Assembly: GCA_022496805.1 (NCBI GenBank)
Contig: CM040088.1
Coordinates: forward strand, 3,596,001-3,660,000
Length of the DNA stretch: 64,000 nt
Origin: Pohlia nutans
Lineage: Eukaryota > Streptophyta > Bryopsida > Bryales > Mniaceae
Direction of reading: 5' to 3'
The translations under genes and the position numbers were made by a program. Shown here piece by piece: positions 1-11,390 of this stretch (positions are counted from its first letter, which is position 1; each line of letters begins with the position of its first letter). Below the pieces are notes generated by a model, which saw only the letters and a list, made by a program, of their open reading frames with translations, was not told the DNA's origin and did no database searches.

Positions 1-204
1 GAATATGACGATGCAGTTTCTCAACCCCAACTCTGGATGCACCTCCCTCCTTTTCCTGACATCGCCGCAATTGCTGTGCAAAGCATGGACCCTAATTCAG
101 GCGGGAGCTCCATCGAGATCACAGAACTGGCGTGGGATGGTGCCAAAGACTGTGATATCTTGGCAGCCCCGCCAAACGTTGTGTGTCCCAGAGCGCGCAT
201 GTGA
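1..204 (+). CDS. 3' part of an unrecognised gene (partial)
   Basis: The frame beginning at base 1 is open for 67 codons and closes at TGA 202-204. Its composition is protein-like, with LWMHLPPFPDIAAIAVQSM near the start and ITELAWDGAKDCDI in the middle, and unlike the low-complexity reading frames of the surrounding AT-rich DNA. The sequence around the stop (AT|GTGAGA, about 201) also fits a 5' splice site, so this may be an internal exon rather than the last one. The 5' end lies outside the window. I do not recognise the family. Confidence 0.4.
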   Translation, partial: EYDDAVSQPQLWMHLPPFPDIAAIAVQSMDPNSGGSSIEITELAWDGAKDCDILAAPPNVVCPRARM

Positions 205-1001
205 GATGCAGAGCATGTGGCAAGACTCCTCATTCGGTCGCCACCAGGTTCTCTGTATTCAATGGCGCCTAGTCCAAGTCATTGTGACGATGATCTTGTG
301 CATGCTTTGCTAGAGCAGTAACGCTTTTGAGGATGATCTGATTTTAAGCATTTTCATCATGTGTGAGTGTTATTTTGGGGAGGGCATTAGGCAGTTGTAA
401 ATGGTAACACTTTGGGTACAAGAGCTATGTATGTTGAGATCATTAGGTATGAATATCTTATTCAATTTAAATTGGGAGGTTAGAGACCACTCTAAGTGAT
501 TCTGGATAACCTCATGTTCATATAAAGTTTAATGCCGATTAACATTTTGTTAAGTAACATGTGGAACTTATCCATAGTAGTAATTTTGTAAAGTTTCCGT
601 GAATTCGTATTTATGGCCGTGAAGTTTGAGAGCCTTCTTGTGGACCCGTGTGTCAAGGAATCTTCGGTAGAGGCAGGAAAGGTTGTATCTGATTACACTG
701 CTGTTGATGTGAACCAAAATGTACAATTGTACACTGACTTGTGACAACTCTCGATAATATATAGTTTGTATGTAGTGATTCCCAGGCGCGCACGTGCTCT
801 TCCGCAGATATTCTTCATAAATCTGGACTCTCCGATCGAGTCAAGCCCCTGCAGGCGCTTGCTCTTCGACTAACCAACTCTGCAATTATAGTATCGTCTT
901 TAGCCTTGCGGATCACGCGATTGGAAGGTTGCTGATTGTTATATATTGTTGATTGTTGCTGCGGTGAGTGCGCCTTAGATCACTTCCATTTCTAGCTCTC
1001 C
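205..1001. other. Intergenic, no gene seen
   Basis: AT-rich up to about 780, then moderately GC-richer to 1000. I see no convincing exon, RNA gene or repeat end. It may hold the 3' UTR or an intron of the gene that ends near 204. Confidence 0.4.
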
Positions 1002-1308
1002 AATGCCATGGCTCGATCTGGCCATCGACACCACATTCATGGCACAAGATGTTATACCTCAGATGCAGAGAAATCTAGATGTCCTCGCAGGAGTCATACG
1101 ACGCTTTCAAATGCATAGGCTCTGCGCCCACGCCCCAGCTTGGCAAACCATGACGTACAGATGATGATCCAGACGAACTGCAGGGATTGCACCATCTCCA
1201 ACAACAGGCTGCTACATCGCCATTCACGGAAATTCAACAGAGCAGGCCACATGTTGAACCTCAACCGGCTATTATACTCCTAGTAGAGCTTTACACGCTA
1301 GAGATATA
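1002..1308 (+). pseudogene. Decayed coding patch, unknown product
   Basis: An ATG at 1002 opens about 57 codons (begins MPWLDLAIDTTFMAQDVIPQ) that end at a TGA near 1175. Another frame then continues for about 45 codons with a Gln-rich, acidic sequence (DDDPDELQGLHHLQQQAA) up to a TAG near 1308. The two halves look like one reading frame broken by a frameshift. Composition is GC-richer than the flanks. No domain is recognised. It could also be two exons with poor splice sites. Confidence 0.25.
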
Positions 1309-3155
1309 GCTTTAGGCTCTGGTTCACCATCTATATTGATTGTTGTTTTTTTTCATTTTTGTTTCCTCTTCTTTTGAGTTTTACTCCTTGAGAGCAATGG
1401 AGACCCAATTATGAGTTGATAGAGTGCTCATGAACCAAGTGCTGGATTGGTATTTTTTGCTGTTGTTGGGCAAGTTTGTTTGTTCTTTCGTTTTCCTATG
1501 ACTACGCAACTTCCGGCATTTCCGCATGATTATTAAAAACATAATTATTGGTTGGTAATTTGTCTTGCAATAATGAATGATTGGGGCACTTGGGGATGGA
1601 TACAGCTTAGTATCAAGATGGTGGATCAGATGCTGCGTCTTGGCTGGGAACACTTGAATATGATATGCTTCAATGGTTTTAGATCATCTATCAATAAAAA
1701 GTTAGAATTCTCATAATTTTTGCATCTGAAATTCAAATAGTAGAGTCTACATTTAGTGTAAATGCCTCGGAATCAATACAAAATTTATCACCATACTAAC
1801 AGGAACTCTGCTCACTCCAAAATGTGTCAATTTTATGTTCTACGCTTTACTTAATCCATTGACCACTTCATTAATTCTCAAACTAGGAAGATGATGTTAG
1901 GCCTTGAATTCAATGCAGTGAAATGTGTTGCCATTTGGTCCTCCTACATTTAACTTAGAACAAGCTTTTAACTAAAAGCGTATTGGGTTCAGTTTGGTTT
2001 TGAAAATTGGGCGATCGGGATTGTGAAAGAGAGAAATTGGGTGTCATACTCATGAGGGGTTGCACTCTTGGTCTTAACTTGGTCAATCAAAAAGCTTCAT
2101 GGCTTGTGTAGTAAGAAAGATGATTTGGGAATGGAATGCACTCCCCAAATGTAACTCGCATTAAGCATCTCTCCAGATGAGGGGTTCTCTCCATCCATTG
2201 AACATTGCTCTAAATACAATCATCACCCTCTAAGATTTTAACACATGGAGTGCACTCTCCATCTAGTGAATTTTTTTTGAATAACTTCTATCTCCCTTCA
2301 AGCTCCTTTTAAACTTGAGGACATTTCCCAACATGCATGTGCCCCATCAATATTATGATCATTCCCATTCCATTCTCCCTATGGATTTGGCATTATATCC
2401 ATCCACTAATTTTGGAAATCGACAAATAAATCCACTTTTAGATTAAACATGGTTTAACCTCTCGTCTATTTAAGCCTTTATTAGGTACACAAAGATAGAA
2501 AGTACACTTTAAACTTCAAACTTCAACAATAGAAACAATTTTTAAGTACATGTACACCATTCTATATTATAGAGACTTAACTCTTAAAGGACCATAAGGC
2601 CCCCACACAGCTTTTGGAATTAGAAAGTGAGGAAATTTGAGTTGTTGGGCTCTAAAATGTAGGGTGAGCGACAAAGAGACTTTGGCTCTTCTTGAGAGTT
2701 GAATCCGTGGGTACTTCCTGATCGGAAATTCATGGTGCGATTTTTGGTGATTTGTTTGAGCTGCCAAGAGGCTATCTAGGCATCACTTCAGACCCTCATA
2801 TCTTCCTCCATGCACCTCCAAATTATGTAAAAAAAAAAATTCACACAAGGATCATGATGACTTCTACTCATGGAAAAAGTTTCGGAATTTTTGGAGCACT
2901 TTTGATCAATACGATTTCAGCATATGCACAAAATACCCCGAACGAGTTCCATCAATCTACTCAACGGTGGCATTTTCTCAAAAATTGTGTGATTTCGTCA
3001 ATCATTTTTTCATACAAAAGCTACATAAGTAATTTTTAATTTCAATGGTGCCGATTGTCAAAATTACCCCACACCAATGAAGAATTGAGCTTGTTACAAG
3101 AGCTAGTCAAGAAAACAAGAGCTAAGCTCAACTCAACTCGGGTATAAATAACAAT
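1309..3155. other. Intergenic AT-rich DNA with one orphan TTAA-type element end
   Basis: No gene is visible. At 2577-2580 a TTAA is followed by CTCTTAAAGGACC, which matches the terminal repeat of the TTAA-flanked elements elsewhere in the window. No opposite end was found, so this is probably a truncated copy. Confidence 0.4.
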
Positions 3156-3336
3156 CACTACAAGCAAAGACGTCATTTCTCACTTGGAGGATCGTGCTCA
3201 TTGTTGCTTTTCACTGTACACGCTTGTCCTACATGACGAATCGCACTCAGCAAGTCCAACCAAAAAATTGGTGAGTGCAAAGTGGCGCCGTTTGACTCAT
3301 AGAAGGAGTGAAAAGCGACGCCTTCTCCTTGTAGTG
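3156..3336. mobile_element. CACTA (EnSpm)-like MITE
   Basis: The 181-bp stretch begins CACTACAAG and ends CTTGTAGTG, a perfect 9-bp terminal inverted repeat with the CACTA start and the CACTACAAG form common in plant EnSpm elements. Flanks are AAT and GAT, so a 3-bp target duplication is not exact. There is no coding capacity. Confidence 0.55.
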
Positions 3337-5437
3337 GATAGAAATTGAACCGCCAATCTCATGGCTGCAAAGCAAATCCAACATATAGTATCAACTATCA
3401 ACTGGACTAGAATTCGGTGTAGTTCAAGGAGATTTTCATCCAAAGGTCACCAATAATTTCGATTCTTCCAGTGTGTTGATTCCCATTTGGAAAATGAGTG
3501 CACAACTAAGATAGTCACATGTATGACCAGTTGATTGTTGGATTTCCTTAAAAGCTGACTTAGCCTTGTCAACCTAAACCCGAGTCAGTTTTCAAACCAC
3601 CCTGTGGTGTCTTGGTCTGGCGTCATGGCCGTTTCTGGCTGTGCGTCCTTTCACTGTAAGAAATGTGTCGTTTTTCACTTATCATAAGTGAAAAAGGAAT
3701 GAAATCGCGCCCGGCATATGGGTTGTGTTAATGCTGGTGAGTGATTTTGGTCACAAGAAGACATAAACATAAGCATAATATTCAGCCATTGTACACTGTT
3801 CCCGCGAAATGGGGAATGGAAAACGACAGATCTTCTACTAGTGTTGTATTTGTGCTCCCCTTGCAATTGTTGAACTTAACAGTGCATGACAAAGAATTTC
3901 TCAGTCTCGATGAATGAATGAGCATTGTCCCCGACGTTGGAGATTGTTCCAGTGTTGCAGACAAAAATAACAGCATTTCTTGGTGACTTGGTCACCACAA
4001 TTCAGGTGCACTTTGCAATCCATGTGTGAAGGATTTTGTGAAGGTTGTGATGGGCTGAGCTGTGAACGCTGTGAGGGAAATCTGCACACATACACCAATT
4101 CATTTGTTGAATGAGAAAAGCCCATCTGGAGAAGAATATTACTCTCAGTAAAGAGATGTTATACTTACATTTGGTGTACTGGAAGTTGTGAGTGCAACAC
4201 TGGGCTCGTTTGATTGGGGATCACCGACGATTTTGCTTCAATAGTTGTGCACTTAACCCTTTGGAGCCCAGATAACCAGAAAGTGGTCACATCTCGAGTG
4301 TCTTATCAATAACTTGAGATCCGCATGGAATTTGGTTTTGGTGTCAATGGAACGGATTTTTGTACTCCTAAAATGCAGCTATTGCAAAAATACTCAAAGC
4401 ATTTGGACTGTGGGAGGTGCCTTGAATACGGTAAAATATGGTTGAGAGTACTAATAAAAAGCAACACCCTTCTGTTAGGGAGAGTTACAGGCCATTCAAG
4501 TCCAATTAACTGCAAACCTTACAATCCAGTGAATATGATAGGTCCACCATGTGCCACCATTTTTATTTTATTTTCACAAATGAAAGTCAATTTCATTGCA
4601 AACGAGTACAGTACTACTCCCCCTCATCTGGCAAAGGGCCACCATGCTTTGAGATACCAGGGCTGGGTGGGATATTTGCACATTCAGGAGGGAAGAACCC
4701 CAGTCTTTTTTGGGCTGTTTGTTCAAGAGTCAAGACTCAAGACCCCACACAAAAGTCCACAACGAAGAATGCCTTAATGGAGTAAAAGTTGTCATACCAA
4801 CTTCAAAAAGAAAAATAGACCCATCCTAGGGTTTTCTTTAAAGAGATAGGGCTTGGGTTTTTTGCATTGTCAAAGGGTTTGTTGTATTTGTATGCAACTA
4901 AGACTTTTGTATATGCATTAAAGATTTTATTGTATTGTGATTAGGGACTTCACATTTTGAAGCAACATCAAAGATTTGTTGTCAAACCTTGTTTGTAGTT
5001 TGTGATTGCTATTGCAATAGAGAAGTAGATTTTGATCAGATCACAACATTTTTGAACATCCACCCAAGATTGTTTCAAATTATAAGAGCTAAGGTAGAAT
5101 CTCTTTTAAGACGGTATGAAGTCTCTATGAGACCCTTTCAAGTGACTTTCATTATTCAAATGGATTTTTTGTGAGTATTCTTCCTAATCTTGTCGAGAGA
5201 ATTTTGACACTCTAAATATGGATTGGTTTGGATACCATAAAGATAAGCTATGAATTATTAAAATTTGAAGTAGCAAGATCCCAATCACAAGCACAATCTA
5301 CACTTGAATCATAAGTTGATTGCATCTACAATGTAAAATCATGGAACATTGTAGAAACATGGACTTCTCACAATTCTGTGACAAGTGCATATTTTGGATG
5401 ACTTTTCAACCCATGTGCAAATGGGTTTGTATATTAT
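3337..5437. repeat. Intergenic DNA with old dispersed repeats
   Basis: No gene supported. About 3650-3800 is an inverted, diverged match to about 57770-57900 (both contain the CACAAGAAGACA-type stretch next to a conserved ATATTCA segment). A TTAACCCTTTGGAGCCC end-like motif lies at 4255-4271 without a partner. A 150-codon open frame at 4325-4777 has no protein-like features. Confidence 0.4.
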
Positions 5438-5537
5438 TCTTGCCAATTCTTTTTGTTTTTCCATTAGTAGAGCAACATACACACTTGAATGTAACCAAGT
5501 AAAACAATAGGGATAAAATCATACACACACAATAATA

Positions 5538-5570
<33 letters not shown>
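5438..5570 (+). repeat. Left part of a ~300-bp dispersed repeat, interrupted by the foldback element
   Basis: This segment matches the beginning of the two tandem copies at 17162-17757 (shared TTGTTGGTAGAGYGACAC-like and TGAATGTARCCA stretches). The rest of the same repeat resumes at about 7030-7205. The foldback element at 5573-6954 therefore sits inside the repeat. Confidence 0.65.

Positions 5571-5572
<2 letters not shown>
5545..5572. repeat. (TA)n microsatellite
   Basis: A run of TA dinucleotides directly abuts the left end of the foldback element. The uninterrupted repeat copies at 17 kb have only a short TATATAT here, so the run expanded after or during insertion. Confidence 0.9.
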
Positions 5573-5576
<4 letters not shown>

Positions 5577-6954
5577 CGGACAAAACTGAGTATTGATTTG
5601 AAACTTTTCCATTCAAACAACCATACCATGAGCATCAATGGGCAAAGTCCAAAAGTGAATATACAAAAGTTGTAGTGTGCGACATATAACACATTATTAC
5701 AGAAGTTTGAAGAAAAACTCAATTGTGATTTGGAAGAAAATGGATTTCAAAGTTAGCCATGTCTAAAACTCGGTTTTGTGCGATATAATTCGGAACTACT
5801 TTAAATTTTGTCAATTTTTTCTTAGAGCTTCAAAAAAACTTTTTGTGCCTTGGCATGTTGGTATACATCATTTAAGATTGTTGTACACAAAAATTGAAGG
5901 AAGTTGATATTTATAGAATTTAAAATATTCACAATTTGAAAAACATGCAAATGATGTTGGTTCTCACGATATTTGAATTATTTTTGGAATTGAGAGCATG
6001 GGACTGCATTGGCCATTGTATAGAGAGCATAGGTTGCAACATGAACCATTGTTACATCTTAATGCCCTTGCATTTGAAATAGTTGTTGAATAGGCCAATG
6101 CATTCAATTTATATATTAGAGTTGTATGATGCAATTTTTTGGTCTAACTTTTTTGTACAAAGTCTAGAGTTCATGACGCACATACTCAATCAACCAATTG
6201 AACAACTTGTTTTTTTCGTGTTCAGTATCATCAAAAAATTGTCAATTTTATGAAAGTCAATGTAATTTCTGGCAGTTTTGAACTTTTTGATAATATTGAA
6301 AATGATATGTTTTTTTTTTTGATTTGTAGGATTGATTATGTGCGTCATGAAATCTATTCTAGTTTTTGAGCAAAAAACCTAAACCAAAAAACTGCATCAT
6401 ATAGCTCTAATATATAAATTGAATGCATTGGCCTATTCAACAACTATTTCAAATGCAAGGGCATTAAGATGTAACAATGGTTCATGTTGCAACCTATGCT
6501 CTCTATACAATGACCAATGCAGTCCCATGCTCTCAATTCCAAAAAATAATTCAAATATCGTGAGAACCAACATCATTTGCATGTTTTTCAAATTGTGAAT
6601 ATTTTAAATTCTATAAATATCAACTTCCTTCAATTTTTGTGTACAACAATCTTAAATGATGTATACCAACATGCCAAGGCACAAAAAGTTTTTTTGAAGC
6701 TCTAAGAAAAAATTGACAAAATTTAAAGTAGTTCCAAATTATATCGCACAAAACCGAGTTTTAGACATGGCTAACTTTGAAATCCATTTTCTTCCAAATC
6801 ACAATTGAGTTTTTCTTCAAGCTTCTGTAATAATGTGTTATATGTCGCACACTACAACTTTTGTATATTTACTTTTGGACTTTGCCCATTGATGCTCATG
6901 GTATGGTTGTTTGAATGGAAAAGTTTCAAATCAATACTCAGTTTTGTCCGTCAC
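5573..6954. mobile_element. Foldback (long inverted repeat) element of Tc1/mariner type
   Basis: Two arms of about 625 bp (5573-6197 and about 6330-6954) are near-perfect reverse complements around a spacer of about 130 bp. The tips read GTGACGGACAAAACTGAGTA, very like the CAGTGACTGCCAAAACTGAG tips of the Tc1-type element at 7944-9568. Both ends abut TA-rich DNA, as expected of TA-target elements. The arms have no coding capacity. The element is inserted in a dispersed repeat, whose two halves lie at 5438-5570 and 7030-7205. Confidence 0.8.
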
Positions 6955-6955
6955 C

Positions 6956-7029
<74 letters not shown>
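6955..7029. repeat. (GT)n(TA)n microsatellite
   Basis: A short GT run followed by a long TA run borders the right end of the foldback element. Open frames reading as alternating Tyr-Ile here are artefacts of the repeat. Confidence 0.9.
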
Positions 7030-7032
<3 letters not shown>

Positions 7033-7205
7033 CATCTATAAAATTATCTATTATAAGGCACTTCCAAATACTGACGATTTTAGTATTTTTTAGGAGACTT
7101 TGGCAATTTCATCCATTCTTTTTGTCCATTTTTTCCAGTGTGAAAGTAACTTAGCCACTCCCAAAATCGGGTAAGATTCTTGCCAAAAAATAAAATTGCC
7201 TACTT
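7030..7205 (+). repeat. Right part of the ~300-bp dispersed repeat
   Basis: Continues the repeat begun at 5438 and matches about 17275-17440 and 17575-17745 (shared AAATTATCTATYATA and GGCAATTTCATCCA-like stretches). Confidence 0.65.
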
Positions 7206-7219
7206 TATTCACTGCTTAA

Positions 7220-7760
7220 CCCTTTAACGTCCCGATTCATCACTGATTTCAAAGATCTGTTATAAAATGTTTGATGAATACCAAAAATGGAGTTGATGTA
7301 CAAAGCAAAGTTGTAAATGTCAATGTTTAGATCACATCTGTATGGTTGGATTTATCATATTTTTTAGTAATTTTTTTAAATTAATTTTTCAAGGTTTTCT
7401 TTTGAAATTCAATTAAAAATCCCAAAGTAACACAAAAGAAATTAAAAATTGTTGTAATGAATTTGAAATAACATGCACTACGAGATGGTATGCTTTCCAT
7501 TATTTGATTCTACTTATTTTGGAAAATCATGCTGAAGGTCTCACTTTTTGAACTAAGAATGAAACTTGACATCAACCACTATTGTTATTTTTCAAAAAAT
7601 CACAATATCTTATTTTGAAGATCCATACCGTACAAATGGTAGTCAACTAGCACAAGAACCAAGGAAAATTTGGATGGATGAAAAACTGTACAGGATGTAG
7701 TAAAGAGAAGGATTTCAATCTGTTCGTCGTCCATTATATGGACGCAGGCGCGTTAAAGGG
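7220..7760. mobile_element. TTAA-flanked piggyBac-like MITE, subfamily A
   Basis: 541 bp flanked by TTAA at 7216-7219 and 7761-7764. Ends are CCCTTTAACG and CGTTAAAGGG, a perfect 10-bp inverted repeat. The interior matches the element at 19160-19704 in reverse orientation along its length. It is non-coding. Confidence 0.75.
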
Positions 7761-7943
7761 TTAATTCTACTGTTGGAAATGGGTGGGATTTAGGTGATAC
7801 GTACTGAACAGTGTAATACGTACGGTAGGCATATTTGCATGGTATCTACTATTTAATGGTTTCTAGACTAGAAGAGATACTGTTCAAGTATAAACAGAAA
7901 TCTTACAACCTCAAGATTTCCAAGGAGCCCTATAACTTACATA

Positions 7944-9568
7944 CAGTGACTGCCAAAACTGAGTACGAACACAGCTTACTGAAATTCAACAAACAATGTA
8001 GGGAAATTGGATGCACCAAAAATGAAACCATAAATTGCACAGGATTACCATTGCAATCAGTCATACTTCCATGGGGATTGAGGTCTATTACACACATGTA
8101 TGCATGTTAAAAAAAAGTGAAGTGAAGTTCAGTCCAAAACTCAGTTTTGCTCACACTAGCTGGAACAAAGTTAAAAATTTGTCCACCTACCCTTAGCAAC
8201 TATAACAGCTGCAATGCGCTTAGGCATGCTTTTATACAAGTTCTTACACTCATTGGGAGTAATTGAAGCCCAACAATCCTCAACACGCTCCCACAATTCT
8301 AACATTCCTTTGGGAGGTCTCTCATATTGGTTGAGTCGACGTTTTAAAGTTGCCCACAAATGTTTGATCGGATTCAAGTCTGGAGATTGCGCCGGCCACT
8401 TCAAAAGAGTGAATTCTTGCGAATTCAGCCAACAGCGCACATTCTTGGATGTATGCTTTGGGTCATTATCTTGTTGCAAAATCAAATTGGCAGGATCTAA
8501 ATTGTATGTATGCAGTGTATGAATTAGTTCTCGCTCTAAAATTTCTTTATACATGTACTAATCCATTCTTCCCTCAATCCTACACATCATACCAAGGCCA
8601 CTCGGAGTCATGCAACCCCACATCATCACTCCCCCACCTCCAAACTTGACAGTTTGTTGCACCATTCCAGCACTTCTACTCTGTCCATCACAAAACCAAC
8701 ACCAACTGCGACCATCAGAGGAAAATCGGTTGATTTTTGTTTCATCAGAAAATACTACACAATCCCAATCATCATCAGTCCAATGGCAATGACGTCTAGC
8801 AAATTCTAATCGTCCTTTAATCTGAAGAAGTGTGAGCTTTGGTTTCTTTTGCTTCACTTTATATTTCAAACTTGCTTTTCGTAACATTCTCCTCACAGTA
8901 CTATCACTCATACCAACATGAAGTTCCTCTCAAGTAATTTCCAACTTTGTGTGCAGTTTCTAAGCCACCTACAGTGATTTCTCTAACACAAGCCCTGCGA
9001 TCAGCTGCACTGTACACCTATGGCCTGCCACCAAAACTGCAATTCACATCACTCAATTCACTCAAATGTTGCTTACGAAATTGTGCAACCCAACTTTGGG
9101 ATACTTGTAAGTCTCTAGCAACATTTCTAGTACTTTCACCCCTCCTCAACTTTTCTAAAGTAGCTTCTTCTATCTGCTTTCTATCAACAACAGAGAGACC
9201 TTAATGAAACCATTTTGCTCAATTTGCATACATGATGTGCACTGAATAGGGACACAATTATAAATGTGAAGGCCAAGAACATGCCCATCCAAAAAATTAG
9301 ACCCAGAAAACCACTTGTGCATGTCAAATTTGTAGCATTCATCGCGTAATCCAAGTGTGAGCATAACTGAGTTTTAGAGCTAATTTACTTTGATCTATAT
9401 CTTTCTCAAATCATTTTGCATTGCTGGACTTGTAATTTGGTAGCCACATCATTTACTTGAATGTATACTTGAGCCGTCAACTGATTTGGCATTAAATGCA
9501 GTAAATTATAAAATATGAATGGCTAAAGGTAGACTAAGCTATTTTGTACTCAGTTTTGGCAGTCACTG
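7944..9568. mobile_element. Full-length Tc1-type transposon (inactive)
   Basis: 1625 bp with 20-bp or longer terminal inverted repeats (CAGTGACTGCCAAAACTGAG at the left, its complement at the right) and a TA target duplication (7942-7943 and 9569-9570). A second, related AAAACTCAGTTTT-type site lies about 190 bp inside each end (about 8130-8150 and 9360-9380). This gives the two-site IR/DR layout known from Sleeping Beauty-like elements. The transposase gene fills the interior on the minus strand and is broken. Confidence 0.9.
8171..9203 (-). pseudogene. Tc1-family transposase (DD34E type), inactivated
   Basis: From N to C terminus the minus strand shows a helix-turn-helix (STRNVARDLQVSQSWVAQF, about 9140-9080), a GRP linker motif, a second HTH region and the DDE core. 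Catalytic Asp 1 is in VVFSDETKI (about 8745) and Asp 2 in ILQQDNDPKH (about 8480). Thirty-four residues later the motif SPDLNPIKHLW has Lys where the family has Glu. Other lesions: an in-frame TAG just after GRP (about 9020), a frameshift at about 8930 before MSDSTVRRMLRKA, a TAG between GRMD and YMYKEIL (8558-8560), and an uncertain start. The intact protein would cut and paste the element at TA sites; this copy cannot. Confidence 0.9.
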
Positions 9569-9570
9569 TA

Positions 9571-10103
9571 TATGTACACACAAAGCAGTATCAACATACA
9601 CCCATGCTCACCATTGTTTCATTTACTGTGAAAAATGATCAAATGAAAAACTATCAGCAATGAGGTTCTGCATTCAACCTCAAACCTTTTGGTAACCTTA
9701 CCAGACTTGACCCTCCTCCAGGGAATTCTACTCTACAAATTTTCATTTGTATGCTGCAGAGTAAAAATTTGCCCGTATTTTGTGCTAGTGTAGGTCTCCC
9801 AATAACACTAACACTTAAAATATACACCTGTAGAAAAGTTCACCTCCCATCCTCACATTCTAAGCCTTTCAAAGGATAGAGTATTCATACTTTACATAAC
9901 TTTTTTTTGAGCAGATGTGTCACAAGATGGTAGGTTATTCACTCATGGGTCAAAACCCATAACTAAAATTGTTCTTTTGGACCCACTAGATTAACAAAAA
10001 AAAACTGAAATTGAAGAGTCTTGATCAAAATAAGGGCACGGTACTTAATGTCCCATAACCGGTTTGGAACTGTTGCCCTCACCGCTTATGTAGTCCATAA
10101 TAA
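9571..10103. other. Intergenic, nothing seen
   Basis: AT-rich DNA between two transposable elements, with no open frame, RNA or repeat end that I can support. Confidence 0.4.
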
Positions 10104-10756
10104 CATCAGGAATTTCCGACCTCACTGATTCTGCACTGATTCAGTGCGTTTATCGTTAAACACTGATTCCGCATGTCATACGTGCATTTAGAAGTGTCGT
10201 TACGGTACGGAAGTGACATGCATTACTAGAGTGTCGATGCAGTGTCTTTTCAATGATTATCAAAAAAGTGTTGTTTCCGCACGAAAGTCGTGCTTGACGA
10301 AATCCGTGTGTTAATCGTGTATCTACATTACATGGCTAATAAGACACGGATAACATGCGGTTTTAGTTAATGCGGATTCAGTATCGTATACGTATCATAT
10401 TAATGCCATTTACTATATTCGTGCGATTTCAGTATCTATTATAATGCAAATTATTTTCGTACGACATCCGTGTACAATATTTTAATATATTTTTGGAATC
10501 TTTTGGAATCTTTTGGAACCTTTTGGAATATTTCAAAATATTTTATATTATTTTGGAATATGTTGGAATATTCCAAGAATCTTCTTTAAATTATACTTAC
10601 GGTTTAATTTCCCAAAACATTTTTAGATCTACATTTATAGAGTTTAGAAGCAATACACATTAAAATTTCAAAGAAATAACATTTTATATTTTTAGAATTC
10701 AAATTTGGTATTATTGGTTATCATTGTACTTTTCATCATAGGAGCAAAAAAAAATT

Positions 10757-11222
10757 GCTCACAACCACCACGATTTTGGCAAAAAATTCAAAAATTCAAA
10801 ATATTATGAAAAAAATCCTAGATATAGAAAACGTCCTGCATAATCTAGTGCAAAAAAAAATTTGGAAAAAAAGTTTTTTTCACATAGTTTAAAACATTCA
10901 AAGTCCGCTGAAAAAAAAAAACAGCTCACAGCGATGATCTGCCATCACGATTTTGGCAAAAAATTCAAAAATTCAAAATATTATGAAAAAAAACCCTAGA
11001 TATAGAAAAAGTCCTGCATAATCTAATGCAAAAAAAAAATTGGAAAAAAAGTTTTTTTCACATAGTTAAAAACATTCAAAGTCCGCTGAAAAAAAAAACA
11101 GCTCACAGCCATGATCTGCCATCACAATTTTGGCAAAAAAAAAGACAAACTCAAAATATTCTGAAAAAATTTGTAGATGTAGGAAAAGCCCTCCATGTTG
11201 TAGTGCAAAAAAAAATTGAAAA
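10757..11222 (+). repeat. Tandem repeat, ~170-177 bp unit, ~2.7 copies
   Basis: Units start at 10757, 10924 and 11101 (GCTCACARCC / CACRATTTTGGCAAAAAA). The first two are nearly identical; the third is diverged and shorter. Poly-A tracts are frequent. Located inside the TIR element. Confidence 0.8.
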
Positions 11223-11307
11223 AAGAATTATATACACATGGCAAAAAATAGCCAATGGTTTCATTCTTTTATAATTACCAAAAGAGTTCCTTTCTATGCA
11301 TGAAGAG

Positions 11308-11390
11308 TTTGAGGTGGTTTGGTGGTTTGGAGCTTCATCGGCAACCGGGAGGTCGTGAGTTCAAATCCCACCGTTGGCGATAGAGCTTGG
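11308..11390 (+). mobile_element. tRNA-derived SINE-like fragment
   Basis: A B-box-like GAGTTCAAATCCC follows an A-box-like TGGTGGTTTGGAGC about 40 bp upstream. The intervening GGCAACCGGGAGGTCGT resembles the anticodon to T-arm part of a tRNA. A clean cloverleaf does not form (the T stem has one mismatch and no acceptor stem is obvious), so this is a tRNA-like SINE head rather than a tRNA gene. T-rich sequence follows after 11460. Confidence 0.4.

Noticed and set aside
4325..4785. 150-codon open frame
   Set aside because: No domain, no splice or promoter context, AT-rich biased composition; consistent with chance.
6805..7154. Several open frames ending in long Tyr-Ile alternations
   Set aside because: They run through the (TA)n microsatellite and the inverted-repeat arm; the same peptide start occurs in the opposite arm at 5519-5722. 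No gene evidence.
8214..9204. Plus-strand open frames within the Tc1 element
   Set aside because: Antisense to the transposase, which has clear family motifs on the minus strand.
11308..11390. A functional tRNA gene
   Set aside because: B-box is good but the acceptor and anticodon stems do not form; better explained as a SINE head.
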